Assembly: GCF_000169375.1 (NCBI RefSeq) | Contig: NZ_AAXY01000025.1 | Location: 1 to 58,087, forward strand | Direction of reading: 5' to 3' | Length of the DNA stretch: 58,087 nucleotides | Source: Marinobacter sp. ELB17 | GTDB lineage: Bacteria > Pseudomonadota > Gammaproteobacteria > Pseudomonadales > Oleiphilaceae | Part shown: piece by piece, positions 41,450 to 50,354 of the stretch | Numbering within the stretch: the stretch's first letter is position 1 | How the letters are laid out: each line of letters starts with the position of its first letter | Program-made: the position numbers and the translations under genes | The notes under the pieces: model-generated | The model's database searches: none | What the model was told of the DNA's origin: nothing | What the model saw: only the letters and a program-made list of their open reading frames with translations

Positions 41450-41941
41450 TCAGCCGGTTTCTTCGAATTCCAGGGCGTGAACCAGATTTTTGAATTCTTC
41501 CCGATTGTGGCTGTTCATGCCCATCAATATTTTATGGGCTTCCAGTACCTTGTCGCGAACCTCTTGTTCACTCGCCTTCAGCTCCGGAATTTCTTCCAGG
41601 CGCTCCATGCTGGAGACCGGCTCGTTGACAATAATAAAAATACTGTCGAAACCCATCGAACCGATGATGCGTGTGATATCCGGGTGGGTGGAAATCAGGC
41701 TGGGCGTGCATCCGCTCTGTTTTTTGGCGGCCAATGCTATTTTTGCCAAAAGTCCCAGGGTTGTGCTGTCGATGACTTCCGTTTCAGACAAGTCGATGAC
41801 CACGGTTCTGAAATTGGGATCCTGAGTGATGGACTCAACCAGGTTGTCCAGGGTCGAGCACAGATTCAAGCGTATTTCACCAACAAACCTCAAGACATAA
41901 ATGCCTTTTTCTTCCGCTTGCAGAATTTTATAACCAGCCAT
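41450..41941 (-). CDS. STAS-domain anti-anti-sigma factor-like protein
   Basis: A 163-residue protein. Residues 1-110 are a STAS domain (YVLRFVGEIRLNLCSTLDNL, phospho-acceptor region VIDLSETEVIDSTTLGLLAK with the target Ser/Thr in DSTTLG). A helical extension follows. It resembles HsbA/SpoIIAA-type partner-switch proteins. The start is taken at 41941 (MAGYKILQ), and the upstream PP2C gene ends just before it. The two probably form a phosphorylation switch. Confidence 0.85.
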   Translation of the reverse strand: MAGYKILQAEEKGIYVLRFVGEIRLNLCSTLDNLVESITQDPNFRTVVIDLSETEVIDSTTLGLLAKIALAAKKQSGCTPSLISTHPDITRIIGSMGFDSIFIIVNEPVSSMERLEEIPELKASEQEVRDKVLEAHKILMGMNSHNREEFKNLVHALEFEETG

Positions 41942-41959
41942 TTTCCACACTGCCACTGT

Positions 41960-43165
41960 TTAGGACGACGGGCATTCTGAATCACGTAAAGCGTCAGTGA
42001 CCGACACCATAGCGATATCATCGGGTAATTCCGTCATCTCATCGAGATTCAAAGCCTCGCTCAAAGAGGCGATAGTGTGACTACCTCCTGATACGAGTTC
42101 AAGTAGTGTTCGCTCCTTTTCATCCAGGCTTTTAGCCGGTATGACCTCCAGGATACCGTCTGAAAACATCAGCAACCGGAACGGCGCCGTCAGCGCCAGC
42201 TGAAATACCTGCCATTCAGGCTCTTCAAACAGCCCGACGGGAAGCCCGCTACCTTTCAAAAATTCTGCCGGCTGATTTTCAAACACAATAATAGGCATTG
42301 GGAGATGAGCACCTACCGTGTAGCTCAAAACCCGTGTTTTCAAGTCAATAATGCCCATAAAAATAGTAACGTGCTTTCCCAGGCCGGTATCTAATAGTTC
42401 TGAATTTATACGTTGTAAAAAGAGCTCAGGGTGCATGATTTCATCATTAAACCCGCGCCTTAAGTCACGCCGCAGCCTGCTGGTCAGATTTTTCAGTAAT
42501 ACCGTAACAAACGCAGAGCTGGCGCCGTGGCCAGACACATCCGCGATGTACGCCATGACTTTGTCATCGTTTAACTTGAAATAGTCCAGAAAATCGCCGC
42601 TCAGAAACAATGATGGCTTGATCAGGTGATCAATAACCACGCCGTTCACTTCCATGTTGTGTTCTGGCAGCATTTTCATCTGCACTTTACGACCGGCCCG
42701 GTGATCAGCGCTGAGTTCAGACATACCCGATCGCAGCTCCCGGTTGGCGTCTTCCAGCTCTTGACGGTATAGCTGATTCAAGCGATTGATCCGTGCTCGC
42801 TCAAGCAGCTTTGCAATCACATCGTCCAGAGCTTTACGGTCTGAACTGCAGGGTTTTAGCAGGAAATCTGAGGCACCGGCTCGCATGACCGCTACAACAT
42901 CAGCACCTGTGGCCTGTTCAGCGCAGGCCACAATCGGTATAAAATACTCGCTGTCTTCGAGGCGGTTTGCCACTTCCCGAATGGCGTCTGGCGGTAAATC
43001 TGCAAATATGATGTCGGGTGCTGGCCCCTCGTAAAGCGCGCTGGCCGCTGACGGATTTGAATAACCCAACGCGTAAAAGCCGCGAACTTCCAGGTAACGG
43101 GACAGTTCAGCACGCGCATTTGCGTCGGAATCAATGATCAGAATGCGCTGAGTACGCGAAACCAT
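41960..43165 (-). CDS. response regulator with PP2C-type phosphatase output (HsbR/RsbU-like)
   Basis: A 401-residue protein. Residues 1-120 are a receiver domain (RILIIDSDANARAELSRYLE, conserved Lys in DFLLKPC). The usual phospho-acceptor region reads PDIIFADLPPDAI, where Asp is retained. A coiled-coil linker follows (YRQELEDANRELRSGMSEL), then a SpoIIE/RsbU phosphatase (SGDFLDYFKLNDDKVMAYIAD, SGHGASSAFV, MFSDGILEV, LPDDIAMVSV). It should dephosphorylate the STAS partner encoded just downstream. Start at 43165 rather than 43213. Confidence 0.88.
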   Translation of the reverse strand: MVSRTQRILIIDSDANARAELSRYLEVRGFYALGYSNPSAASALYEGPAPDIIFADLPPDAIREVANRLEDSEYFIPIVACAEQATGADVVAVMRAGASDFLLKPCSSDRKALDDVIAKLLERARINRLNQLYRQELEDANRELRSGMSELSADHRAGRKVQMKMLPEHNMEVNGVVIDHLIKPSLFLSGDFLDYFKLNDDKVMAYIADVSGHGASSAFVTVLLKNLTSRLRRDLRRGFNDEIMHPELFLQRINSELLDTGLGKHVTIFMGIIDLKTRVLSYTVGAHLPMPIIVFENQPAEFLKGSGLPVGLFEEPEWQVFQLALTAPFRLLMFSDGILEVIPAKSLDEKERTLLELVSGGSHTIASLSEALNLDEMTELPDDIAMVSVTDALRDSECPSS

Positions 43166-43313
43166 GGCAGCTGCCCTAAACGACTGACGAGAAGCGGAAA
43201 ACAGAGGGTACAAGGCCTATTCTGGCGTTCCTCTGTGATATAACAACCGGTACGAGACCATTACGAAATCATCACGAAGCCAAGAGTATCATCAATTTTA
43301 GGGAAAGCCGATT

Positions 43314-44786
43314 ATGAGGCGCGCCGTAAACGACTTGCTCGGAGCCTACGACAAACTGATTATGGACCCGGTTCACGGGGCCATTCCCCTGTACCGCCAT
43401 GAAATACAGGTGATAGACCACCCGCTGTTCCAGCGCCTGCGCAATATCTGCCAGAACGACATTCTCAGCCTGGTGTTTCCCGGCGCCACCCACTCGCGAT
43501 TCTTACACAGCATTGGCGTGATGCACGTGGGCACACGCATGTTCCGCGCGATGATCGACGCCTATCTGCGCGAGCGCCAACTCAGTGAACAAACCGACCT
43601 GACCCTGAGCCAACTTGACGCTATCGACTATCTAGCCAAAACCATTCGCTTGGGCTGCCTGCTTCACGACAGCGGCCACTCCAGCTTTTCTCACCAGTTC
43701 ACCCAAGCTCGGCACATTCGCGAACTGATGTCGCGGCCAGGAAGATTTGAGGATTTGTGGGCCGATGTGGATTTTCGCCAGTACCACCCGCAGCCACCGG
43801 AGGAACTGGAGCACGAGCATTATTCTGTGCGCGTGGCGCACGATGTTCTGAGCGCTATAGATCTGGCCGCCGCCGGGCTGAACGCGGTCGACGTTATCGG
43901 CATTATGGAAACCACAGAGGTAAAGCCAAGCCCTACTTTCTGCAAGCACGCAGTGACTTTTTGGGAATTTATCGCCGGGGCCGATGCTCACGGCGGCGCC
44001 ATTGTGGAAAACGATATTCCGGGGATGGTAATGAACCTGCTGTCGTCTATCGTATCCGGCGAAATCGATGCTGACAGGGCCGATTACATGCTGCGAGACG
44101 GTTTTCACTCATCGGTCACCATTGGCGGCTTCAATCTGGACCACCTGTTGAGCAACCTGCGCTTTGGCTGGAACCCTTGCGAGCCGTGGCTGGGACTGGC
44201 CATTACCCAGAAAGGCCTGGGCGCGCTGGAGGATTTCGTTTACAGCCGTTATCAGATGTATCGCAAGGTGTATGCCCACAAAACAGCGCTGGGTTTTGAC
44301 TGGCTGCTGCGCGAGGCCATCAACGAAGTATTGGATGATGAAGAAAGTTTTCACTGGATTGATACATGCCTGAGCAATATGCAGTGGTTTGCGGAGTTAA
44401 CGGACAACTTTTTTTGGGAAGCGTTTCGTAAAGTGGCGCGGCGCCAGCCAGAAAGCTTTTCATTCTGCATCGTGAACCGGGTAAAGCTACAACACCTGGA
44501 TACCCAGGAAGATCTGAACCCAGACGCCATCGCCCAATACAGCCACTGGCTGGCCGGACAGTTGGCGCTAAACCCGGCCAATGTGGTGACCTGTTCGATG
44601 TATGCACGTTTTTCCAATATTCAGGATAATTTCAACGGCATAAAAGTTCTTGTGCGCAACCCCATCAATCGACGCAGATCGCTGCAGAAAATCACCGACG
44701 TCAGCGCTTTTTTCAGTAAGTTTGGCGACGGCATCATCACCCATTTTTACACACGGCCGTTTACGCCTGTTCCGATCCACCGATAG
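43314..44786 (+). CDS. HD-domain phosphohydrolase (dNTPase-like)
   Basis: A 490-residue protein of the SAMHD1/dGTPase-like HD superfamily. It opens with KLIMDPVHGAIPLYRHEIQV and HPLFQRLRNICQND, and the metal-binding HD is in LGCLLHDSGHSSFSHQF. Distal blocks are EIDADRADYMLRDGFHSSV and LGALEDFVYSRYQMYRKVYAH. It probably hydrolyses nucleotides. Its last 26 bases overlap the 3' end of the convergent oxidoreductase gene. Confidence 0.87.
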   Translation: MRRAVNDLLGAYDKLIMDPVHGAIPLYRHEIQVIDHPLFQRLRNICQNDILSLVFPGATHSRFLHSIGVMHVGTRMFRAMIDAYLRERQLSEQTDLTLSQLDAIDYLAKTIRLGCLLHDSGHSSFSHQFTQARHIRELMSRPGRFEDLWADVDFRQYHPQPPEELEHEHYSVRVAHDVLSAIDLAAAGLNAVDVIGIMETTEVKPSPTFCKHAVTFWEFIAGADAHGGAIVENDIPGMVMNLLSSIVSGEIDADRADYMLRDGFHSSVTIGGFNLDHLLSNLRFGWNPCEPWLGLAITQKGLGALEDFVYSRYQMYRKVYAHKTALGFDWLLREAINEVLDDEESFHWIDTCLSNMQWFAELTDNFFWEAFRKVARRQPESFSFCIVNRVKLQHLDTQEDLNPDAIAQYSHWLAGQLALNPANVVTCSMYARFSNIQDNFNGIKVLVRNPINRRRSLQKITDVSAFFSKFGDGIITHFYTRPFTPVPIHR

Positions 44787-45837
44787 CGTCCACAAGGCTT
44801 ACGGCGCTGTTGTAAGCGCCTTCTATGCGCCCACCTGCCAGCCAATCGCCGGCCAGACCCAATTGCTCACTGGCGAACCAGAGGTGGCCAGGCTGAGGTT
44901 CGCCACCGGCATCCGAACGGGCATAAAGCCAGCGGTGGGTTAAGGTTTCAAGCGCCGGTTCGACGTTGCCGCTCAGTTCGGCAAAGGCCGCCATCAAAGC
45001 GTCTACCACTTGCTGGGGGTCGTCATCCACGTGGGCATTTGTCCATTCGGGAGTTGCATGCAGCACCCACCAATGGCCCGCAGCAGGTTCATCCGATGCG
45101 TTCTCGCGACCCGGCTTGCTGGTGTTATCCGCTACCCAGAACAGGGGTGAATTGGCGACTCGGGCACCCTGGAAGCGTGGCCAGGGGTTAGTGCTGAACT
45201 TCACCGCTACCGCCCAACACGGCAAAATCTGTGACACCGCCGTGTTCAGTTCGGTGGCAAGTTGCGCCGCGCTGCTGTCTGCCAGCAGCTCACGAGCCTG
45301 AGCCGGCGGAGCGGTGATAATAACTTGGTCAAATGCTCCCAGATTTTGGCCATCAGCGTCCTGCAGATGCCATTTTTTAACCTGTGAGTCACGGTGTAGC
45401 CTTGCTACCCGGGTCTGCGCTTGAACATTCAAGCCGGCAGACAAGCCCCGGGTAATGGCGGTCATTCTGGGTGCGCCGACGTAACGCGGCTCGGCGGGAA
45501 ATTCTGACCAGTCGCCGTTATCCTGCTGATAGCCAAGCAGCCCGTGCCAGGGAACAACGGTTTGCTCGCCGGCATGCTGGTGTAGAAACGGCAGAAAATC
45601 CGGATTCCGCGTTGTAAAGTACTGGCCGCCCATGTCCACTGACGTTCCGGTAACCCGCTTTGTAGACAGCCGGCCACCGGGGCCGCGGCTTTTCTCGAAA
45701 AGGGTCACATCGTGCCCTTGAGCCTTGAGCAAAACGCCTGCGGTCAACCCCGCCACGCCTGAACCAACAATGGCAACAGAGCGTATAGTGTCGTTAATAG
45801 TGCTTACGGTTCCGTCAGAAGAGTTGTTCTGGTACAT
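44761..45837 (-). CDS. NAD(P)/FAD-dependent oxidoreductase (renalase-like)
   Basis: A 358-residue flavoprotein. The FAD-binding motif SVAIVGSGVAGLTAGVLLKAQ is preceded by about 18 residues, with GRLSTKRVTGTSVDMGGQYF next and LGLAGDWLAGGRIEGAYNSA at the end. It resembles renalase/YPL-like amine-oxidase-fold proteins. The start is placed at 45837. It is divergent from the desaturase operon with about 40 bases between starts, so the two may share control. Confidence 0.85.
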   Translation of the reverse strand: MYQNNSSDGTVSTINDTIRSVAIVGSGVAGLTAGVLLKAQGHDVTLFEKSRGPGGRLSTKRVTGTSVDMGGQYFTTRNPDFLPFLHQHAGEQTVVPWHGLLGYQQDNGDWSEFPAEPRYVGAPRMTAITRGLSAGLNVQAQTRVARLHRDSQVKKWHLQDADGQNLGAFDQVIITAPPAQARELLADSSAAQLATELNTAVSQILPCWAVAVKFSTNPWPRFQGARVANSPLFWVADNTSKPGRENASDEPAAGHWWVLHATPEWTNAHVDDDPQQVVDALMAAFAELSGNVEPALETLTHRWLYARSDAGGEPQPGHLWFASEQLGLAGDWLAGGRIEGAYNSAVSLVDAIGGSEQA

Positions 45838-45877
45838 GGTGTTGCAGTTTCCATCAGTAATTAAAGGCTTAAAGGGT

Positions 45878-46834
45878 ATGACCCCAGTTCGACATTGGTT
45901 CTTAAATATCGTTCGATGGTTTGATTCCGACGCAGGCGCGGACAACCTCGACAGTGATTCACGGGCGCTCAACCTAGTTCGCGTTATACCATTTATTGCC
46001 CTGCATCTGTCATGCCTGCTGGTCTATTTTACCGGCACCAGCACCTTTGCGGTGATGTTCGCACTGGCATTTTTCTGGCTGCGAATGTTTGCGATTACCG
46101 GATTTTATCACCGCTATTTTGCCCACAAAACATTCAAGACAAGCAGGAAAACCCAATTTATTTTTGGGATCTTGGGTGCTAGTTCGGCACAGCGCGGGCC
46201 CCTTTGGTGGGCGGCACATCATCGCCATCATCACCAGCATTCAGACCAAGAGCAAGACTTGCACTCGCCCCAGCAGGGCGGTTTTTGGTGGGCTCACGCG
46301 GGGTGGTTCACGTGTGACGCCGGTTTTGCCATGAACGAACGCAAAGTACGCGATTGGTTGAAATTCCCCGAGTTGCGCTTTATCAATCGGTTCGACGCCC
46401 TGGTGCCGGCCATCGCGGCACTGATGATTTATGGCATAGGTGAAGGCTTGGCAGCTTGGGCGCCCGGGCTGGGAACGAATGGCCTGCAGTTATTAGTTTG
46501 GGGCTTCTTTATCTCTACTGTGGTGCTATTTCACGCCACTGTGTCCATCAACTCGCTGTCGCATGTGTGGGGTAAGCGGCGTTTTGAAACCGGAGACGAC
46601 AGCCGCAACAACTTCTGGCTGGCGTTGCTTACTTTGGGTGAAGGTTGGCATAACAACCACCATCGCTGGCCGCAGTCTGTACGCCAAGGTTTTCGCTGGT
46701 ACGAAATCGACATTACCTGGTATGGCCTGTGGTTACTGGCCCGATTAGGCATTATCTGGGATCTAAACCCAATTCCGAAAAACGTTCAGGAAGAAACCCG
46801 CAAGTTGGATTCCATCAGGAGAATGCAGTCATGA
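45878..46834 (+). CDS. acyl-CoA desaturase-like fatty acid desaturase
   Basis: A 318-residue integral-membrane di-iron desaturase of the stearoyl-CoA type. All three histidine boxes are present: HRYFAH, HRHHH and HNNHH. Membrane spans precede and follow each. The start is ATG 45878 (MTPVRHWFLNIVRWFD); the frame extends upstream into the divergent gene but without relation to the family. It heads an eight-gene rightward operon and would introduce a double bond into acyl chains, substrate for later lipid-modifying enzymes. Confidence 0.92.
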   Translation: MTPVRHWFLNIVRWFDSDAGADNLDSDSRALNLVRVIPFIALHLSCLLVYFTGTSTFAVMFALAFFWLRMFAITGFYHRYFAHKTFKTSRKTQFIFGILGASSAQRGPLWWAAHHRHHHQHSDQEQDLHSPQQGGFWWAHAGWFTCDAGFAMNERKVRDWLKFPELRFINRFDALVPAIAALMIYGIGEGLAAWAPGLGTNGLQLLVWGFFISTVVLFHATVSINSLSHVWGKRRFETGDDSRNNFWLALLTLGEGWHNNHHRWPQSVRQGFRWYEIDITWYGLWLLARLGIIWDLNPIPKNVQEETRKLDSIRRMQS

Positions 46835-47298
46835 CCATCGCGTCAACAATCGAGGTGGGCTCACAACATGCGGCTACGCCTCACGTTGTTAATCGCTTTC
46901 GAGAGCTGTTTAACACATTAGACAAAGGCAACCTGAATAAGCTCGCCGGAGTTTATAGTGAGCATATCCACTTTAAAGATCCTCTGGGCGAAGTTCATGG
47001 CCTAGATGAGCTGACTCGTTATTTTGCGGGCTCGTACCAGAACGTCATCGCCTCCCACTTTGTATTTGACCATGAAGTCGTTGACGAAGGCACCGTTACC
47101 CTTCCCTGGACTATGCACCTGCGCCACAAGCGCATCAATGGGGGCAAAGAAATTCAAGTAGAAGGCATCAGCCATTTACACATTGACTGTGGCAAAGTGA
47201 ATTATCATCGTGATTACTTCGATGCCGGCCAGATGCTCTATGAAAACTTGCCACTGCTGGGCGGTATTATTCGCAAAATCAAGGAACACGCCGGATGA
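46831..47298 (+). CDS. NTF2/SnoaL-like protein
   Basis: A 155-residue protein with the nuclear-transport-factor-2 fold (VNRFRELFNTLDKGNLNKLA, YSEHIHFKDPLGEVHGLDEL). Similar genes accompany SDR, FAD oxidase and Cfa genes in stress-related lipid operons. Catalytic role unknown. ATGA overlaps on both sides show tight coupling. Confidence 0.85.
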   Translation: MTIASTIEVGSQHAATPHVVNRFRELFNTLDKGNLNKLAGVYSEHIHFKDPLGEVHGLDELTRYFAGSYQNVIASHFVFDHEVVDEGTVTLPWTMHLRHKRINGGKEIQVEGISHLHIDCGKVNYHRDYFDAGQMLYENLPLLGGIIRKIKEHAG

Positions 47299-48089
47299 AA
47301 AACGTGCTTCAAAAAAGCAGCAATATCTGGCTTACAGGCGCAAGCTCCGGCATTGGCGAGGCACTAACCCGTGCGCTTGTGGCCGACGGCCATAAGCTGG
47401 TGCTTACCGGCCGCCGCCCGGAGCCACTGCAAAGCCTGCAACAGTTGGCTTCAGACCGTATCAGTGTTGCTGCCGCCGACACCACCAGTAGCGATGACCT
47501 GGTTACAATTGCGCCGGTTTTAGAAAGCCACGGCCCGCTAAATATGGCCATTTTGAACGCGGGTACCTGTGACTACGTCGACATTGCCAACTACAGCAGC
47601 GACGTTATTGGTAACAACATCATAACGAATGTGATGGGTACCGCCCGCAGCCTGGACATCGCATTGCCGGCGCTGCGCCGGGCTCGCGCCGAAGGCGAAC
47701 CGGCGACTCTGGTCATCGTGAGCTCGTCAGCCTGGTGGCTGCCGTTCACGCGGGCAGAAGGCTATGGTGCTTCTAAGGCGGCGCTCAGCTATTTGGGCCA
47801 TTGCCTTCGAGCTGATTTGGCACCAGAAGGCATTGATGTCGTCGTGGTATCGCCGGGATTTGTGAAAACGCCCCTGACCGACGCCAATGATTTTCCCATG
47901 CCCTTTATTGTAACCGCCGAACAAGCCGCGGAGCGCATTGTCAGCGGCTTGAAGAAAGGCCATCGTGATATTTCCTTCCCCAAACGGTTCACTTGGGCCA
48001 TGAAGCTCTTGGGCGCACTGCCACAACCGGTTGTCGACCGAATGGCAGCCGCCATGGCGCGGCAATCAGCCGCTAACGCTTCCAAATAA
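47295..48089 (+). CDS. short-chain dehydrogenase/reductase
   Basis: A 264-residue SDR. The NAD(P) motif is IWLTGASSGIGEALTRALV, the NAG motif is NMAILNAGTCD, the catalytic Ser is in VIVSSSAWW and the YxxxK in GYGASKAAL. Length is typical. Probably acts on a lipid or keto-intermediate in this operon; substrate unknown. Confidence 0.92.
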   Translation: MKNVLQKSSNIWLTGASSGIGEALTRALVADGHKLVLTGRRPEPLQSLQQLASDRISVAAADTTSSDDLVTIAPVLESHGPLNMAILNAGTCDYVDIANYSSDVIGNNIITNVMGTARSLDIALPALRRARAEGEPATLVIVSSSAWWLPFTRAEGYGASKAALSYLGHCLRADLAPEGIDVVVVSPGFVKTPLTDANDFPMPFIVTAEQAAERIVSGLKKGHRDISFPKRFTWAMKLLGALPQPVVDRMAAAMARQSAANASK

Positions 48090-48122
48090 CCTGACATGAT
48101 CTTTGCATAAGGCGAATATTTA

Positions 48123-49388
48123 ATGAGTTTTCAGCGTCAGCGAATTGCTGTCATTGGTGCCGGTGTGTCTGGCCTCACAGCAGCCTGGCTGCTGGCAGAG
48201 CACCACGATGTCGAAGTTTTCGAGGCAGCGGATTACGCCGGAGGTCACACCAATACTGAACAAGTCTCTTCGGGCGGTCGTTTCTGGCCGGTAAACACCG
48301 GATTTATTGTCTACAACGACTGGACTTATCCGAACTTCATCAAGCTGATGGATCGGTTAGGGGTGGCGTCAGAAGTCAGCGACATGAGTTTCAGTGTCGA
48401 CAGTCGCCGCACGGGCCTACAGTACAACGGCACGAACCTGAACACCCTGTTTGCCCAGCGCCGCAACCTGTTAAACCCTCGATTCCTGAAAATGATTCGC
48501 GAAATCTTGCGTTTCAACAAGGAAACCCGGCAGCAGTTGGCCGATCAAAGCATCGACGACAGCGAAACCCTGAGTAGCTACCTGGACCGCAACGGCTACT
48601 CGGCATACTTCCGACATTTCTACATCGTGCCTATGGGGTCCGCTATTTGGTCGGCATCCGAAGTGGTACTTGAGCGGTTTCCGATACGTTTCTTTCTACA
48701 ATTTTTCAGCAATCACGGCATGTTGTCGGTTGATGACAGGCCTACCTGGCGAGTGATAACCGGCGGTTCTGCGCAATACGTGGGCAAAATGATGGGCCGC
48801 CTGGACGGCCGCCTGCGGTTGAATAGCCCGGTGCAGCAAGTGAAACGTGACGCAGACGGGGTTACCGTGGTGTGCGCAGGCGGAGAGCAACGCTTTGACC
48901 AGGTTGTATTTGCCTGCCACAGCGATCAGGCGCTGGCCATGCTGGCGCAGCCCACTGAAGCTGAACAACAGATCCTTGGCGCCATCGCATACCAGAATAA
49001 CGATGTGGTATTGCACACGGACGCCAGTGTGCTGCCGTCGAATCGCCGGGCTTGGGCGGCATGGAATTACCTGATCCCTGCGAGCAGTCACGAGCCGGTA
49101 TCGGTAACCTACAACATGAATGTTTTGCAGAATTTCCACAGCGCAGACGAGACGTTTTGCGTTACCTTGAATCGTAGCCACGACATAGCATCCGACAAGG
49201 TCATTAAAAAATTTGAGTATGCTCATCCGGTGTTCACCCTGGAGGCTGTCGCGGCACAAAAACGCTACGATGACATCGGTAACCAGAACCGCAGCCACTT
49301 CTGCGGTGCCTACTGGTTCAATGGCTTCCACGAAGACGGCGTAAACAGTGCGTTGCGGGTAACCCGCGCCCTTGGTGTGGAGCTCTAG
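48123..49388 (+). CDS. FAD-dependent amine-oxidase-fold protein
   Basis: A 421-residue flavoprotein. IAVIGAGVSGLTAAWLLAEH is the FAD motif, DYAGGHTNTEQVSSGGRFWP follows, and RRAWAAWNYLIPASSHEPVS and SHFCGAYWFNGFHEDGVNSA are typical of the group next to DUF1365 and Cfa-like genes. In Rhodobacter a gene of this type (UfaD-like by my recollection) takes part in furan fatty acid synthesis. That role here is inference. Confidence 0.88.
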   Translation: MSFQRQRIAVIGAGVSGLTAAWLLAEHHDVEVFEAADYAGGHTNTEQVSSGGRFWPVNTGFIVYNDWTYPNFIKLMDRLGVASEVSDMSFSVDSRRTGLQYNGTNLNTLFAQRRNLLNPRFLKMIREILRFNKETRQQLADQSIDDSETLSSYLDRNGYSAYFRHFYIVPMGSAIWSASEVVLERFPIRFFLQFFSNHGMLSVDDRPTWRVITGGSAQYVGKMMGRLDGRLRLNSPVQQVKRDADGVTVVCAGGEQRFDQVVFACHSDQALAMLAQPTEAEQQILGAIAYQNNDVVLHTDASVLPSNRRAWAAWNYLIPASSHEPVSVTYNMNVLQNFHSADETFCVTLNRSHDIASDKVIKKFEYAHPVFTLEAVAAQKRYDDIGNQNRSHFCGAYWFNGFHEDGVNSALRVTRALGVEL

Positions 49389-49390
49389 CC

Positions 49391-49471
49391 ATGCGCAGTA
49401 ATCTGGACAGCAGCTACCTAGATAGTAACTACCTGAAGAGTAACTACCTGAAGAGTAACTATGAGCAGTGA
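49391..49471 (+). CDS. possible 26-residue repeat peptide
   Basis: An ATG two bases after the FAD-oxidase stop opens a 26-codon frame with the repeating pattern S-N-Y-L-K, encoded by two full and one partial 15-bp direct repeats AGTAACTACCTGAAG (49424-49461). Its stop overlaps the start of DUF1365 (ATGAGCAGTGA). It may be a coupling peptide or just repeat DNA in a spacer. Confidence 0.3.
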   Translation: MRSNLDSSYLDSNYLKSNYLKSNYEQ

Positions 49472-50354
49472 TTGGTTAGAAGGCAGCATACGCCACCGGC
49501 GCCAACATCCTGTGCAACACGAGTTCAGCTATCACACCGGTATGCTGGCGCTGGATGTCGACAACTGGCAGTTGGCCACCACGGTTAGCCCGTTGTTTTC
49601 TGTGGAACGATTTAACTGGCTGTCGTTGTATCGGAAAGACTACTTCAAGCCAGACCACGGCCGTTTAGGCCAGGCCCTGCGGGACTATGTTTTTGAGGCC
49701 ACTGGCTGGACCCCCGATGGCAAAATCGAGCTGATCACCCACCCGCGCTATTTTGGCTACGTGTTTAATCCGGTCAGCTTCTATTTCTGTTACACCAAGG
49801 GTGACAACCCTGCCACCGGCGCCGTACCGAGGGTAATCATCGCGCAGATTACCAACACCCCCTGGCATGATCGCCACGCCTACTGCCTGGAAACCGTTGG
49901 GCATGCGGCCAACAAAGCGGGCTGGCGCAGCGAGCAATTCGAGTTCGAAAAACGCTTTCACGTGTCGCCGTTCAACGGCATGCATCAGAATTATCGCTGG
50001 ACCTTCAGCTTTCGTGGACCCCAATTGCGCGTTCACATGAGCGTGATGGAAGAGAATATCCGTCAATTTGACGCCACCCTGGTGGTCCAACGCACGCCGC
50101 TCAGTCGTAAGATACTGCATACCAGCTTGCGCCAGTTTCCGCTGGAAGCATTAAAAGTCAGCGCCAGAATATATTGGCATGCGCTGAAACTGAAATTGAA
50201 AGGTGCACCGTTTTACACCCATCCGGACAAGTTGGAACCCAACAACCCGGCGTTCAGGCTGGGGCAAGAGGATTGCGGCTTGGATCTTGTACCAGAGCAA
50301 TCCAATGATCAATCTCAAGGAACAAGTGGAAAGGTTAGCTCATGGAGAATATGA
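49461..50354 (+). CDS. DUF1365 protein
   Basis: A 297-residue DUF1365 protein (GSIRHRRQHPVQHEFSYHTG, VFNPVSFYFCYTKGD, RFHVSPFNGMHQNYRWTFSF). The family consistently lies between an FAD amine-oxidase-type gene and a cyclopropane synthase-type gene, as here. Molecular function is not established. Its 3' end overlaps the start of the next gene by 13 bases. Confidence 0.9.
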   Translation: MSSDWLEGSIRHRRQHPVQHEFSYHTGMLALDVDNWQLATTVSPLFSVERFNWLSLYRKDYFKPDHGRLGQALRDYVFEATGWTPDGKIELITHPRYFGYVFNPVSFYFCYTKGDNPATGAVPRVIIAQITNTPWHDRHAYCLETVGHAANKAGWRSEQFEFEKRFHVSPFNGMHQNYRWTFSFRGPQLRVHMSVMEENIRQFDATLVVQRTPLSRKILHTSLRQFPLEALKVSARIYWHALKLKLKGAPFYTHPDKLEPNNPAFRLGQEDCGLDLVPEQSNDQSQGTSGKVSSWRI

